Source: Hyphomicrobium sp.
GTDB taxonomy: Bacteria; Pseudomonadota; Alphaproteobacteria; Rhizobiales; Hyphomicrobiaceae
Length of the DNA: 64,000 nt
Direction of reading: 5' to 3'
NCBI RefSeq assembly: GCF_019753045.1
Contig: NZ_JAIELN010000002.1
Span: 1 to 64,000 of the forward strand
The notes below the pieces were generated by a model. The model was not told the DNA's origin and made no database searches. It saw only the letters and a program-made list of their open reading frames with translations. A program made the position numbers and the translations under genes. This document shows positions 43,319 to 52,769 of the stretch, in pieces; positions within the stretch are counted from its first letter, which is position 1, and each line of letters begins with the position of its first letter.

Positions 43319-43804
43319 TCAGTCGGATTCGTCGCCGCTCTCGGCATTGAGCTGGCTGTAGAGCGCGACGCCGATAGAGTTCAGAAGCTCAAGCTGCGTC
43401 TCGAGGAAGTCGATGTGGCTCTCCTCGTCCTTCAGGAGTTCGTCGAACAGCATCATCGACACGTAATCGCCAAGGTTGAAGCAGATCTCTCGCGACGTCT
43501 TATAGTAGTCGCGGGCGATGTTCTCGCCCTTGAGATCGCATTCGAGAACTTCCTTGATGTTCTCGCCGATCATCAGCGGCGCGACGTACTGCAGGTTCGG
43601 ATGGCCTTCGAGGAAGATGATGCGATCGATGAGCCGATCGGCATGGTGCATTTCCTCGATGGATTCCTTGCGCTCTTTCTTGGCGAGCTTTTTGTAGCCC
43701 CAGTTATCGAGAAGCCGGAAGTGCAACCAATATTGGTTTACGGCACCCAGCTCGAGTTTCAGCGCCTCGTTTAACCGGGTGATGACTTCGTCGTTGCCCT
43801 TCAT
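43319..43804 (-). CDS. bfr: Bacterioferritin
   Basis: Haem-containing iron storage shell protein of 161 residues. The ferroxidase ligands are in [17 protein letters not shown] and DEESHIDF. The haem-binding Met is at 52 exactly as in E. coli Bfr. Start MKGNDEV at 43804 has GGAGCG upstream; the frame continues to 43870 without support. A bacterioferritin-associated ferredoxin-like gene lies upstream on the same strand (143-base gap), which fits iron release. Confidence 0.95.
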   Translation of the reverse strand: MKGNDEVITRLNEALKLELGAVNQYWLHFRLLDNWGYKKLAKKERKESIEEMHHADRLIDRIIFLEGHPNLQYVAPLMIGENIKEVLECDLKGENIARDYYKTSREICFNLGDYVSMMLFDELLKDEESHIDFLETQLELLNSIGVALYSQLNAESGDESD

Positions 43805-43855
43805 GTGCCGCTCCAAAAATCTGCCTGATGCTCCCGGCCTCGAAGTCCGGAAGCA

Positions 43856-43884
43856 TTCTAAAGTAGACAAGTAGCGGATTAGAA
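43856..43884. promoter_or_regulatory. TTCTAA/TTAGAA inverted repeat upstream of bfr
   Basis: TTCTAA (43856-43861) and TTAGAA (43879-43884) are complementary, with 17 bases between them, in the bfr promoter region. The TTAGAA half-site resembles the motif bound by Irr in Alphaproteobacteria, but the spacing is not the usual compact one, so regulation by Irr is a guess. Confidence 0.35.
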
Positions 43885-43947
43885 CGGGCTTAACTAGAGG
43901 ATTTCCGCCAAGTTGGACGGAAGAAATAGATAAAGTTTTTCAGAGCC

Positions 43948-44295
43948 CTACGCGATGGCGCGTTGTGGCTTCCGGCCCCGCCGCGCAATTTCTGCATTAA
44001 TGCGTTGCTGCCGCTGCATCCGCCGTTCTTCGATGCGGATGAGTTTGGCGCGTGCTTCGGCAAGAACGAACGGGCAAACGCGCGTTGTCTTCTCTAAGCG
44101 GTCCATGGCCTCATAAATGACCGCGACCGTTACAGGCGCACACGTGCAGCAGTTCATCTTTTTGTTGAGGTGCCGGAATACGACGCCCGGCGTCGGCAAG
44201 AGGCCGGGGCCCGCCCTCATGATTTCGGAGACGGCGATATCAATATCGCGGTCAGATATTACGGCGCACGAGCAGACTATCAATTTCGGCTCCAA
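43948..44295 (-). CDS. Bacterioferritin-associated ferredoxin-like [2Fe-2S] protein
   Basis: 115-residue BFD-like protein. The cluster ligands appear as CSC (residues 8 and 10) and CCTC (49-52), the C-x-C and C-x2-C pattern of the family, though the loop between is longer than in E. coli Bfd. Residues 75-115 add a basic helical tail that Bfd lacks. It likely reduces iron in bacterioferritin, which is the next gene on this strand. The start is a TTG at 44295, directly after an in-frame stop; it has no clear ribosome-binding site. Confidence 0.82.
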   Translation of the reverse strand: MEPKLIVCSCAVISDRDIDIAVSEIMRAGPGLLPTPGVVFRHLNKKMNCCTCAPVTVAVIYEAMDRLEKTTRVCPFVLAEARAKLIRIEERRMQRQQRINAEIARRGRKPQRAIA

Positions 44296-44568
44296 TCAAA
44301 CGGGGTTCAAGGCCCCGGCATCGGACACCCGGTAGGGATATCGAGCGTTAGTTGGTCAAAAAAGTATACTTTCGTCAAGCACCCTTTTTTACCTATTGGA
44401 CATAGTACGCCGAGCGAGAGGAATCAAAGTAATCTGAGTAAATTCGCGGTGTGGAGGTAGACTTTACCTGCGGCGGGGCGTCGCCGCCACGTGGTCCGGG
44501 CAGTGATTTCCGGGGTGAAGCCGGCAGTACTCGTGGTTTCCAGATTGGTCCGACTTAGGATTAAGCCG

Positions 44569-45852
44569 TTGCCAGAGCCTGCCTTGAGCTCAGCGAGCCT
44601 TCGGACCCCGGCAGATCAAACGGGCGGCGTCATCGCCATCGGCGTCCTGTTCTTCATCTTTGGCTTCGTGACGTGGCTCAACGGGCCGTTGATCACCTTC
44701 GTCAAGCTCGCGTTCAATCTCGATGATGTGAACGCCTTCCTCGTGCCGATGGCGTTCTATCTCTCGTATTTCTTCCTTGCGCTCCCCGCGTCGGCGATTT
44801 TGCGTCGAACGGGCATGAAGCAAGGCATGGCGATCGGCCTCTTCGTCATGGCGGCGGGATCCATCCTGTTCGGTGAGTTCACGACGATGCGCCAGTATTC
44901 CGGCACGCTTGCCGGGCTCTTCGTCATCGGAGCGGGACTGTCGCTTCTTCAGACGGCGTCCAACCCGTACGTCTGCATCTTGGGCCCGCACGAGACGGCC
45001 GCGCGCCGCGTCGCCCTCATGGGCATCTGCCATAAGTTCGCGGGCGTAATCGCGCCCATCTTTTTCGCGGCATTGGTGCTGAAGGGCGTCGATAGCTTCG
45101 AGGCTGACGTGGCGAGCGCGCCGACCGCTGAGGCTCGCGAAGCAATGCTCGATGCTTTCGCTGCCCGCGTGCACGCGCCCTACATGCTGATGGCGGCACT
45201 GCTCGCATTGCTGGGCTTGTGGATTGCTCGCTCGAAGCTGCCCGACCTCAAAGCCGCTCCCGCCGACGCGGATGGCCCGAGAAGTGGTCCCGATGCTTCG
45301 AGCATATTCGCGTTTCCGCACCTCTGGCTCGGCGTGCTCTGCCTCTTCCTCTACGTCGGCGTCGAGGTGATGGCCGCGGACGCGATCGGTCTCTATGGAG
45401 CGGGTTTCGGCCTGCCGCTCGACGCAACGCGACTGTTCACATCGTACACGCTCTTCGCGATGCTCGTCGGATACGTTGCTGGACTGCTCGTCATTCCACG
45501 CATCTTCTCCCAGCAAACATACCTCGCAATCTCGGCGGCGCTCGGCATCGTGCTGACGATCGGCGCATACCTCACGACGGGATACGCCTCGGTCGCATTC
45601 ATCGCCGCTCTCGGCTTCGCCAATGCAATGATGTGGCCTGCGATCTTTCCGCTCGCGATACGGGGGCTCGGTTCTCATACCGAGACGGGCTCGGCGCTCC
45701 TGATCATGGCCATCTGCGGCGGCGCGCTGATGCCGTACGCCTTCGGGCTATTGAAGGAGCACGTCGATTTCCAGCTCGCGTACGCGCTGCTCGCCATGCC
45801 GAGTTACCTCTACATTTTTTATTTTGGCGCAAAGGGATGGCGCGCTGAATAA
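44569..45852 (+). CDS. Sugar MFS transporter (FucP/GluP family)
   Basis: Twelve-helix proton-sugar symporter of 427 residues. The FucP-type signatures GFVTWLNGPLITFVKLAFNL and LQTASNPYVCILGP are present. The start is the TTG at 44569, with AGGA 8 bases upstream (giving MPEPALSS); the frame goes back to 44491. The 273 bases before it are AT-rich, hold no other gene, and contain the promoter region shared with the BFD-like gene. Glucose, galactose or fucose are candidate substrates. The stop codon overlaps the first repeat before DUF2239. Confidence 0.88.
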   Translation: MPEPALSSASLRTPADQTGGVIAIGVLFFIFGFVTWLNGPLITFVKLAFNLDDVNAFLVPMAFYLSYFFLALPASAILRRTGMKQGMAIGLFVMAAGSILFGEFTTMRQYSGTLAGLFVIGAGLSLLQTASNPYVCILGPHETAARRVALMGICHKFAGVIAPIFFAALVLKGVDSFEADVASAPTAEAREAMLDAFAARVHAPYMLMAALLALLGLWIARSKLPDLKAAPADADGPRSGPDASSIFAFPHLWLGVLCLFLYVGVEVMAADAIGLYGAGFGLPLDATRLFTSYTLFAMLVGYVAGLLVIPRIFSQQTYLAISAALGIVLTIGAYLTTGYASVAFIAALGFANAMMWPAIFPLAIRGLGSHTETGSALLIMAICGGALMPYAFGLLKEHVDFQLAYALLAMPSYLYIFYFGAKGWRAE

Positions 45853-45897
45853 TTTTACCCGGGTATATTGACCGCGAATTTTATCCGGGTAATATTG
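45851..45897. promoter_or_regulatory. Tandem CCGGGTA sites upstream of DUF2239
   Basis: Two near-identical 20-21 base copies: AATTTTACCCGGGTATATTG (45851-45870) and AATTTTATCCGGGTAATATTG (45877-45897), 26 bases apart start to start. Each is centred on CCGGGTA, and the first core TACCCGGGTA is a perfect palindrome. The A/T flanks match too, so this looks like a duplicated operator. Confidence 0.65.
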
Positions 45898-45923
45898 TCT
45901 CCAACTGATGCTGGAGCAAGAAA

Positions 45924-46520
45924 ATGGACAATAACTTCACCGCGTTCGATGGCCGCCGTCGCTTTGTCTCGGGTTCGCGTGCCGAGGTGATCGCGGCAAT
46001 TCGAACGCGCTCCGCCAAACAGCCGGACATGTCGCTGCTGATCTTCGATGACAGCACCGGCAACCAGATTGATTTCGATTTGCGGGAATCGGCGGATATC
46101 CCCGTCGCGCGTCTTCAGAAGTCTCCATCGTCATCGACGGGCGCAGAAGAGGCGCGCAGCCCTGGACGGCCGAAACTCGGAGTGGTGCCTCGCGAAGTGA
46201 CGCTGTTGCCTCGCCATTGGGAGTGGTTGGCCGCGCAGCCGGGCGGCGCGTCGGTAACGCTACGCAAACTTGTCGACGACGCGCGCCGCAAGAATGCCGA
46301 TGCGGAAATCATTCGCACGGCCAGGGAGCGGGCTTATCGCTTTATGTCGGCGATGGCAGGAAACCTCGCGGGCTTCGAAGAAGCGACGCGCGCGCTCTTC
46401 GCCGGTGACCGCCAGCAGTTCGAAAAACTCACCGCGAAATGGTCGGCCGATGTTCGCGATTACACGCACAGTCTGGCCGACGGCGCTTTCGGGCCCGAAG
46501 CGGAAAATGCGGTTCGGTAA
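45924..46520 (+). CDS. DUF2239 family protein
   Basis: 198-residue protein of DUF2239, unknown function. The N-terminal TAFDGRRRFVSGSRAEVI and VVPREVTLLPRHWEWLAAQPGGASV segments are typical. The C-terminal part is helical (KLVDDARRKNADAE). The ATG at 45924 has GGAGCAAG 7 bases upstream. Two copies of a palindromic site lie before it. It ends 9 bases from the convergent rsmD stop. Confidence 0.83.
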   Translation: MDNNFTAFDGRRRFVSGSRAEVIAAIRTRSAKQPDMSLLIFDDSTGNQIDFDLRESADIPVARLQKSPSSSTGAEEARSPGRPKLGVVPREVTLLPRHWEWLAAQPGGASVTLRKLVDDARRKNADAEIIRTARERAYRFMSAMAGNLAGFEEATRALFAGDRQQFEKLTAKWSADVRDYTHSLADGAFGPEAENAVR

Positions 46521-46529
46521 GCTGGCGGC

Positions 46530-47096
46530 TTAGCTCGGCTCGCCGAACCTCAGGATCGTGATCTCGGTATCACCGTAGGTGCGGGCATCGAGCACCGTGA
46601 AACCATCGCAGAACGTCAGCGGCACGCCCGCGCGTTCTTCGAGCACTGCAATCGCGCCGGGCTTCAGCCAGTTGCCCTGCGCGAGCGCATCGAGCGCCTT
46701 TTCGCCTAAGCCTTTGCCGTATGGCGGATCGAGAAACGCGAGATCGTACGGTTCCATATTGCCGGCTGGACCAAGGTCCGTCGCATCGCGGCGGAAGATG
46801 CGCGTCTCGCCAGTCAGCCCCAGATTTTCGACGTTCGTGCGAATAAGCGCACGTGCGTCCGGCGCTTCCTCGACGAAGAGACAGTAGGCAGCGCCACGCG
46901 AGACGGCTTCGATGCCGAGCGCGCCCGTACCGGCGAAGAGATCGATGACGCGCGCGCCGTTGAGCGAGAAATTCTCGATTCCATGCGCGAGAATATTGAA
47001 CAGGCTCTCCCGCACGCGATCCGACGTCGGGCGAATTTTCATGTCCTCGGGCGCTTGCAGAGCGCGGCCGCGGAACCGTCCGGCAACGACTCTCAT
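46530..47096 (-). CDS. rsmD: 16S rRNA (guanine-966-N2)-methyltransferase RsmD
   Basis: Methylates G966 of 16S rRNA with S-adenosylmethionine. 188 residues. The SAM site is VIDLFAGTGALGIEA and the catalytic motif is DPPYGKG. Start ATG at 47096 overlaps the rluB-like stop (TGATG), so the two are translationally coupled; a TTG just before is possible. Confidence 0.93.
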   Translation of the reverse strand: MRVVAGRFRGRALQAPEDMKIRPTSDRVRESLFNILAHGIENFSLNGARVIDLFAGTGALGIEAVSRGAAYCLFVEEAPDARALIRTNVENLGLTGETRIFRRDATDLGPAGNMEPYDLAFLDPPYGKGLGEKALDALAQGNWLKPGAIAVLEERAGVPLTFCDGFTVLDARTYGDTEITILRFGEPS

Positions 47097-47959
47097 CAAT
47101 CGTCCGCCTCGCTCGCAGCCTTGCCGCGTGCATGCCGCGCCTTCCGCTCCGCCTGACTCTCTGAAAATCCGAGCGCTTCGGAAGCCTTCGGTCCTAGCTG
47201 CTGAACGAGGATGCGCCGCCGCACGGCCTCGACCGCACCGGGGGCGAGATCGAGAAGCTGGAATGGTCCGAAGGACACGCGAATGAGGCGATTGACCGTG
47301 AGTCCCAGGTGCGAGAGCACCTTTCTCACCTCACGATTTTTGCCTTCGCGGATCGAGATCGAAAGCCAGGTGTTCGCGCCCTGCACGCTATCGACCGAGG
47401 CCTCGATAGGCCCGTAAGCGACGCCCTCGACAGTGACGCCGTCCTTGAGCTTGGCAAGGTCGGCCGGCGAAACGCGGCCCTTTGCGCGCACGCGATACCG
47501 GCGCACCCAGCCGTTCGCGGGAAGCTCCAGATGGCGGGCAAGCGCGCCGTCGTTGGTCAGCAGCAGCAGCCCTTCGGTATTGAAATCGAGCCGTCCGACG
47601 GAGATGACGCGCGGCATCTCGGGCGGCATCTTATCGAAAACCGTCGGCCGGCCTTCCGGATCGGAATGCGTAGTGACGATGCCTTTCGGCTTATGATAAC
47701 GCCAGAGCTGCGGCGGTTCGGCGGTTGGCAGCGGCTTGCCGTCGACGAACACCTTGTCGGCCGGCCCGACTTCCACGGCCGGGGTTCTGAGCAGCTTGCC
47801 GTTGACGCTGACGCGGCCATCGGCGATCCAGCGTTCGGCCTCGCGGCGCGAGCAGAGCCCGGCGCGGGCCATGGCTTTGGCGATGCGCATCGGCGCATCC
47901 CGCTTCTCAGGCGCGGGAGCGGCAGGTTCGGCGACTTTGGATTTTGGTGGTTTGGCCAT
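47096..47959 (-). CDS. rRNA pseudouridine synthase (RluB/RsuA family)
   Basis: 287 residues. The S4 RNA-binding domain (AMARAGLCSRREAERWIADGRVSVNG) is followed by the RsuA-type catalytic domain with the Asp in GRLDFNTEGLLLLT. A Lys/Ala-rich N-terminal stretch and a basic C-terminal tail flank the core. It makes pseudouridine in rRNA; RluB-like 23S specificity is likely but not certain. It is divergent from tadA with 35 bases between starts. Confidence 0.9.
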   Translation of the reverse strand: MAKPPKSKVAEPAAPAPEKRDAPMRIAKAMARAGLCSRREAERWIADGRVSVNGKLLRTPAVEVGPADKVFVDGKPLPTAEPPQLWRYHKPKGIVTTHSDPEGRPTVFDKMPPEMPRVISVGRLDFNTEGLLLLTNDGALARHLELPANGWVRRYRVRAKGRVSPADLAKLKDGVTVEGVAYGPIEASVDSVQGANTWLSISIREGKNREVRKVLSHLGLTVNRLIRVSFGPFQLLDLAPGAVEAVRRRILVQQLGPKASEALGFSESQAERKARHARGKAASEADD

Positions 47960-47994
47960 CGGTAACACTGGGCTTTCGGGAGCGAAGCGAGCTT

Positions 47995-48456
47995 ATGACA
48001 TCGAAGGACGCCGTAAGCCATATGTCCCATGCGCTAGAAGAGGCGAAAGCGGCGGCCGGGCGCGGCGAGGTGCCGGTCGGTGCCGTCATAGTCTCTGCCG
48101 AGGGCAGGGTTCTGGCGTCGGCAGGAAACCGGACGCGAGAGCTTTGCGATCCGACGGCCCACGCCGAAATTCTGGCGATTCGGGCGGCTTGCACCGAACT
48201 GGCGGACGAGCGCCTCGTCGGCTGCAGTCTCTATGTCACGCTCGAACCATGCCCGATGTGCGCGGCTGCGATCTCCTTTGCGCGCCTCAAGCGCCTTTAC
48301 TATGCCGCGAGCGATCCGAAGGGTGGCGGCATCGAGCAAGGCGCCCGCGTCTTCAGCCAGCCGACCTGTCATCACGCCCCCGAAATATATCCGGGCATCG
48401 GCGAAGCCGAGGCGAGCTTCCTGCTGAAAGACTTCTTCGAACAGCGCCGCTCGTAG
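47995..48456 (+). CDS. tadA: tRNA-specific adenosine deaminase TadA
   Basis: Converts A34 to inosine in tRNA-Arg. 153 residues of the cytidine deaminase superfamily: zinc motifs HAEILAIR and PCPMCAAA, with EVPVGAVIV before them. The ATG at 47995 is chosen over a Met 51 bases upstream that would overlap the divergent gene's coding start. General cytosine/adenosine deaminases are the alternative, but length and neighbours favour TadA. Confidence 0.9.
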   Translation: MTSKDAVSHMSHALEEAKAAAGRGEVPVGAVIVSAEGRVLASAGNRTRELCDPTAHAEILAIRAACTELADERLVGCSLYVTLEPCPMCAAAISFARLKRLYYAASDPKGGGIEQGARVFSQPTCHHAPEIYPGIGEAEASFLLKDFFEQRRS

Positions 48457-48528
48457 CGCTCGGCGGCCGGCTCCCCGCAAGGGAATCGAGCGCCAGCAAA
48501 AAAACTGTCGCCGAGCGCAAAATAAAAG

Positions 48529-49521
48529 CTACTCAGCCTCGCGGCGTTTGCGGGGACGCGGAAGCAGCCTGCGCTTCGGCCGCTTAGCGATCGCGATGAC
48601 CTTCTGGTCCTGATCAGCACTTTCGAGAATGGGTAAAGTCTCGACCGATAGAACGCGCGAGAGCTGCTGCTTCAGCCGCTCTTTCGCAGGTTGCGCGGCC
48701 GCGAGAATGTCGTCGCATTTCAGGAAGTCGAGAACTTGAAATTGGCTCGTTCCGGCGCGGATGAAAATATCCGGCTGCTTGGCTCTGAGCTTTTCCTTGA
48801 CGATCGTGTGCTCGAACAGAAATGCGCTCGAAAAGAGCGCCGCGAGCGCCGTCGGAGCAGCGCGCTTGGCATCCGCGACGGGCGAGCCGGAGACGTCGAT
48901 GGCAACGACGATATCGGTTTCTGGCAGTAGCAGATCGAACGGCAACGGGTTCGTCAAGCCGCCGTCGATCAGTGCACGCCCTTCGACAACGACGGGCTGA
49001 AAGAGGACAGGCAGCGCCATGCTCGCGGCGACCGCACTCCGGAGCGGCCCCTCGGTGAACACTTTCGGTTCCTGATCGTAGAAATCGGACGCGACGACCT
49101 TCAGCGGAATTTCGCAATCGGCGAAGGTATCCTTCACCTCTTTCGGGAGAATGAGGTCGAGAACGTTGAACGGGTCGAGAATGGCGTTCCGCGCGCCAAA
49201 GACGCTGAGCAGCCGTTGAAAGGGCTGCTCTGTTTTCGTGAAGAGATCGCGGATCAGACCGAAGCGCTGCGAAAGGATGAACCGCGTGTGGTCGCGCAAC
49301 TCGAGGCCCGACATTCCTGATGCATAAGCTGCGCCGTAAACCGCGCCGATCGAGGTTCCTGCAATGACGTCGGGCTTGATGCCAAGTTCGTCGAAAGCCT
49401 CGATCATGGCGACATGGGCGAGACCGCGCGCCCCGCCGCCGCCAAGTGCGAGCCCGATCGTCGGCCGCTTGGCCGGACGGGACCCATTCAACGGCGATGC
49501 TTTGGGCGTCTCGACGGTCAT
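48529..49521 (-). CDS. Patatin-like phospholipase family protein (RssA type)
   Basis: Lipid acyl hydrolase of 330 residues. The oxyanion motif LGGGGARGLAH, the nucleophile Ser in AGTSIGAV and the dyad Asp in DGGLTNP are all intact. No signal peptide is seen, so it should be cytoplasmic or membrane-associated. The C-terminal 25 residues are strongly basic (KRPKRRLLPRPRKRR), which suits membrane or nucleic-acid contact. It is convergent with tadA and followed upstream by purD on the same strand. Confidence 0.88.
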   Translation of the reverse strand: MTVETPKASPLNGSRPAKRPTIGLALGGGGARGLAHVAMIEAFDELGIKPDVIAGTSIGAVYGAAYASGMSGLELRDHTRFILSQRFGLIRDLFTKTEQPFQRLLSVFGARNAILDPFNVLDLILPKEVKDTFADCEIPLKVVASDFYDQEPKVFTEGPLRSAVAASMALPVLFQPVVVEGRALIDGGLTNPLPFDLLLPETDIVVAIDVSGSPVADAKRAAPTALAALFSSAFLFEHTIVKEKLRAKQPDIFIRAGTSQFQVLDFLKCDDILAAAQPAKERLKQQLSRVLSVETLPILESADQDQKVIAIAKRPKRRLLPRPRKRREAE

Positions 49522-49562
49522 GCGTTGCCGGTATCCCGTTGTTCGCTAGAGCATAAGGATGC

Positions 49563-50840
49563 TCACGTCTCGTTTCGCTGCAACGCGCGCCAGCCGATGT
49601 CCTTGCGGTAGAAGCCGCCTGGCCAATCGATCTTCGCAATCGCCGCGTAGGCGGCGTCGCGCGCCTCCGCGATCGTCTTGCCGCGGCCGGTGACGTTTAG
49701 CACGCGACCGCCGTCCGCAATAAGACGCGCGCCGTCGCGGCGCGTGCCGGCGTGGAAGATCTCCACGTTCGGGGTCGCCTGTGCGAGTTCCAGGCCCTTG
49801 ATCTCCGTGCCTTTTTGAGGTGTGCCGGGATATCCGTTGGCGGCCATCACGACCGTCAACGCCGCGTCGTCGCTCCAGCGGAGATCGAAGTTTGAAAGCA
49901 CGCCGTCGGTCGTCGCGATGAGGGCCGCAAGCAGATCCGATTTGAGCCGCATCATCAAAACCTGCGTTTCGGGATCGCCGAAGCGGACGTTGTATTCGAT
50001 GAGCTTTGGACCGGACGACGTGATCATCAGTCCGGCGAACAGCACGCCCTTGAACGGCGTGCCGCGCGCGGCCATTTCCTTGATCGTCGGCTCGATGATT
50101 TCCCGCATCACGCGGTCGCTCATCTCCGGCGTGATGATAGGCGCTGGCGAATATGCGCCCATGCCGCCGGTGTTCGGTCCCGTATCGCCGTCGCCGACGC
50201 GCTTGTGATCCTGAGCCGACACGAGCGGCAATGCATGGACACCGTCGCACAATGCAAAGAAGCTCGCTTCTTCGCCTTCGAGGAATTCCTCGATGACGAC
50301 TTCGGCTCCAGCCGAGCCGAACGCGCCGGAGAGGCACGCATCGACGGCGGCCTCCGCTTCTTCGCGCGTCGTGGCGATGATGACGCCTTTGCCTGCCGCT
50401 AGGCCGTCCGCCTTCACGACGATAGGAAGGCTCTGCGCGGCGAGATACGTCTTTGCCGCCTGAGGGTCCATGAAACGGCCATAGGCGGCTGTCGGAATGC
50501 CGGCGGTCCGGCAAAGGTCTTTGGTGAAGCCCTTCGAACCTTCGAGGCGAGCGGCGCTCTTCGTCGGCCCGAAATAACGAATGCCAGCCGCACCGAGGGC
50601 ATCTCCGAGACCGGCGACGAGCGGCGCCTCGGGGCCGATAACGACGAGCTGGATGCGCTCATCGCGGCAGAATTGAATGATGCTGTCTTGGTTGGTCGGA
50701 TCGATGGGGATACATTGCGCCACGTCCGCGATGCCGGCGTTGCCGGGAGCGCAGAAGAGTTTTGTCAAAAGGGGGCTCGCGCTGAGCGCCCAGGCGAGAG
50801 CATGCTCGCGGCCGCCCGAGCCGAGGAGTAAGACGTTCAT
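49563..50840 (-). CDS. purD: Phosphoribosylamine--glycine ligase
   Basis: Second step of purine synthesis, joining phosphoribosylamine to glycine with ATP. 425 residues. The N-terminal start [16 protein letters not shown], the ATP-grasp region ([15 protein letters not shown]) and the C-terminal [15 protein letters not shown] segment are typical of PurD. Start ATG at 50840. It is divergent from xseA with 93 bases between, which contain an 11-base direct repeat. Confidence 0.95.
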   Translation of the reverse strand: MNVLLLGSGGREHALAWALSASPLLTKLFCAPGNAGIADVAQCIPIDPTNQDSIIQFCRDERIQLVVIGPEAPLVAGLGDALGAAGIRYFGPTKSAARLEGSKGFTKDLCRTAGIPTAAYGRFMDPQAAKTYLAAQSLPIVVKADGLAAGKGVIIATTREEAEAAVDACLSGAFGSAGAEVVIEEFLEGEEASFFALCDGVHALPLVSAQDHKRVGDGDTGPNTGGMGAYSPAPIITPEMSDRVMREIIEPTIKEMAARGTPFKGVLFAGLMITSSGPKLIEYNVRFGDPETQVLMMRLKSDLLAALIATTDGVLSNFDLRWSDDAALTVVMAANGYPGTPQKGTEIKGLELAQATPNVEIFHAGTRRDGARLIADGGRVLNVTGRGKTIAEARDAAYAAIAKIDWPGGFYRKDIGWRALQRNET

Positions 50841-50867
50841 CAGGTCGCCTGTTGCATTCCGTGTCTT

Positions 50868-50891
50868 GGTGTAGCATCCGGGTGTAGCATC
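50868..50891. repeat. 11-base direct repeat between purD and xseA
   Basis: GGTGTAGCATC occurs at 50868-50878 and 50881-50891, period 13, in the divergent promoter region. It could be a paired regulator site or a simple duplication. Confidence 0.55.
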
Positions 50892-50933
50892 GAACGTGAA
50901 ACAAGCAAGACCGCGAAACAGAACAGTAAGCTA

Positions 50934-52400
50934 TTGAATTCAATTCCCAACACCAGCGAAGCCCGCCCCGGCGCCAATGCCCCGGAGTTTTCGGTGTCCG
51001 AACTTTCGGGCGCGATTAAGCGCGCCCTCGAGGACGGCTTCGGCTATGTCCGCCTCAAGGGCGAGATCTCGGGTTATCGCGGGCCCCATGCGTCGGGACA
51101 CTGCTACTTTGCCCTCAAGGACGACAAGGCGAAGATAGAGGCCGTGATCTGGAAAGGATCGTTCGGCCGGCTCCGCTTCAAGCCCGAAGAGGGCATGGAA
51201 GTCATCGCCCAGGGAAAGATTACGACGTTCCCCGGCTCGTCGAAGTATCAAATCGTCATCGAGGCTTTGGAGCCCGCGGGCGCCGGCGCGCTGATGGCGC
51301 TGCTCGAAGAGCGCAAGCGCAAATTCGCGGCCGAAGGCCTGTTTGACGAAGCCCGCAAGAAGCCGCGTCCTTTCTTGCCGAAAGTTGTCGGCATCGTCAC
51401 GTCACCGACCGGCGCCGTCATTCGCGATATGCTGCACGGCTTCAACGAGCGCTATCCGGCATGTGTTCTTGTTTGGCCGGTGCGCGTGCAAGGCGAGGGA
51501 AGCGCGGCTGAAGTGGCCGCGGCGATCCGCGGATTCAATGCGCTCGAAACCGGCGGCAGAATTCCGCGACCGGACGTTCTGATCGTCGCGCGCGGCGGCG
51601 GCAGTCTCGAAGACCTCTGGAGTTTCAACGAAGAGATCGTTGTCAGAGCGGCTGCCGAGAGCCTCATTCCGCTGATTTCAGCCGTCGGTCATGAGACGGA
51701 TTGGACGCTCATCGATCTCGTCGCGGACGCCCGCGCGCCGACGCCGACCAAAGCCGCCGAATGGGCCGTGCCGAAGTATTCCGAGCTGATCGACGGGCTT
51801 GAAAAGCTCATGCTCCGCAAGCGCACGGCGGTCCGCCGCTCGCTGGAGGGCGCGAAAACGCACTTGAAGGCATCGTCGCGCGGCCTGCCGAAGCTGCAGG
51901 ATCTCGTCGCGCTGCCGCGCCAGCGCTTCGACGAGGCCGATCGCCGCCTTTCGCGTGCACTTCTCGCCAACACGCGCGCACATGCAACACGGCTGGCGCG
52001 CGTCAGCGGACGTTTGTCCCCGAGCCCGATACTCCAGAAACATTCCCGCTGCGCCGAGCGCCTTCAGACACTCGAACGCCGCGCCGGCCGCGCACTTCTT
52101 AACCGCGTGGCGGTCAGTCGCAGGGTTCTTGATGGTAAAGCGGCGCTGCTCAACTCGTTGGGCTATCACAGCATCCTGTCTCGCGGCTTTGCGCTCGTCA
52201 GGAACGAAGCCGGGCAAACCATCCGGCAGGCGGCCGCGGTCGTCGCCGGGTCGATGCTAAACATTGAATTGTCCGACGGGCAGATTGCAGCGAGAGCCGA
52301 AGGCCCGCTAAAATCCGAACCTCCTAAAGCCGATCAGGGAGCGGGTAAAACGCCGCGCCGAAAGCCGGGCGGACGCGGCGGACAAGGCTCACTTTTTTGA
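50934..52400 (+). CDS. xseA: Exodeoxyribonuclease VII large subunit
   Basis: Single-strand DNA exonuclease subunit. 488 residues. An N-terminal OB fold ([18 protein letters not shown]) precedes the catalytic domain ([44 protein letters not shown]) and a long helical region. The C-terminus is Lys/Arg/Gly-rich. The start is a TTG at 50934 with no better ATG before the conserved OB fold and no clear ribosome-binding site. The small subunit xseB is not here. Confidence 0.93.
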   Translation: MNSIPNTSEARPGANAPEFSVSELSGAIKRALEDGFGYVRLKGEISGYRGPHASGHCYFALKDDKAKIEAVIWKGSFGRLRFKPEEGMEVIAQGKITTFPGSSKYQIVIEALEPAGAGALMALLEERKRKFAAEGLFDEARKKPRPFLPKVVGIVTSPTGAVIRDMLHGFNERYPACVLVWPVRVQGEGSAAEVAAAIRGFNALETGGRIPRPDVLIVARGGGSLEDLWSFNEEIVVRAAAESLIPLISAVGHETDWTLIDLVADARAPTPTKAAEWAVPKYSELIDGLEKLMLRKRTAVRRSLEGAKTHLKASSRGLPKLQDLVALPRQRFDEADRRLSRALLANTRAHATRLARVSGRLSPSPILQKHSRCAERLQTLERRAGRALLNRVAVSRRVLDGKAALLNSLGYHSILSRGFALVRNEAGQTIRQAAAVVAGSMLNIELSDGQIAARAEGPLKSEPPKADQGAGKTPRRKPGGRGGQGSLF

Positions 52401-52452
52401 TACGCTTAGGCTAAATTGGAAATTGGCGCGCCGCCGGAAATGCGGCATTCAT

Positions 52453-52472
52453 ATCATCTGATGTCAGATGAT
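52453..52472. promoter_or_regulatory. Perfect 9-base-arm palindrome before the DUF2093 gene
   Basis: ATCATCTGA (52453-52461), TG, TCAGATGAT (52464-52472). It lies 37 bases upstream of the DUF2093 start. It could be an operator or the end hairpin of xseA; no T-run follows. Confidence 0.5.
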
Positions 52473-52508
52473 GCCCGGCATTAAAAGAACAGCACGGCTT
52501 GGAAGCTG

Positions 52509-52754
52509 ATGAATCGAATTGAGAAATTTTTTGGCCTGCGTAACGAGGCAAAGATTCGCTACCTGGATGGCGAGTTCGAAGTGATGTCTCCGGGAGATTT
52601 TGTGCGCTGTGCAGTAACGGCCCAGCCCATCGCGCTTCCCGATCTTCGTTATTGGAGCGTCGACGCACAGGAGGCATATGCCTCGGCGGAAATCTCCGCG
52701 CAGCGTTACCTTGAGCTTAACGCCATCGAACGATCGAACACGCCCTCTCGTTGA
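52509..52754 (+). CDS. DUF2093 domain protein
   Basis: 81-residue protein of DUF2093, typical of Alphaproteobacteria, unknown function. The family core (EAKIRYLDGEFEVMSPGDFV and LPDLRYWSVDAQEAYAS) is intact. The ATG at 52509 has TTGGAAG upstream. It is commonly found beside lpxK, as here, where the two converge with a 15-base gap. Confidence 0.85.
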   Translation: MNRIEKFFGLRNEAKIRYLDGEFEVMSPGDFVRCAVTAQPIALPDLRYWSVDAQEAYASAEISAQRYLELNAIERSNTPSR

Positions 52755-52769
52755 GCGCGGCGGCTCGCG

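Noticed and set aside
44170-44460. 96-residue plus-strand frame across the BFD-like start
   Set aside because: Overlaps the BFD-like gene in antisense, with no domain or start signal.
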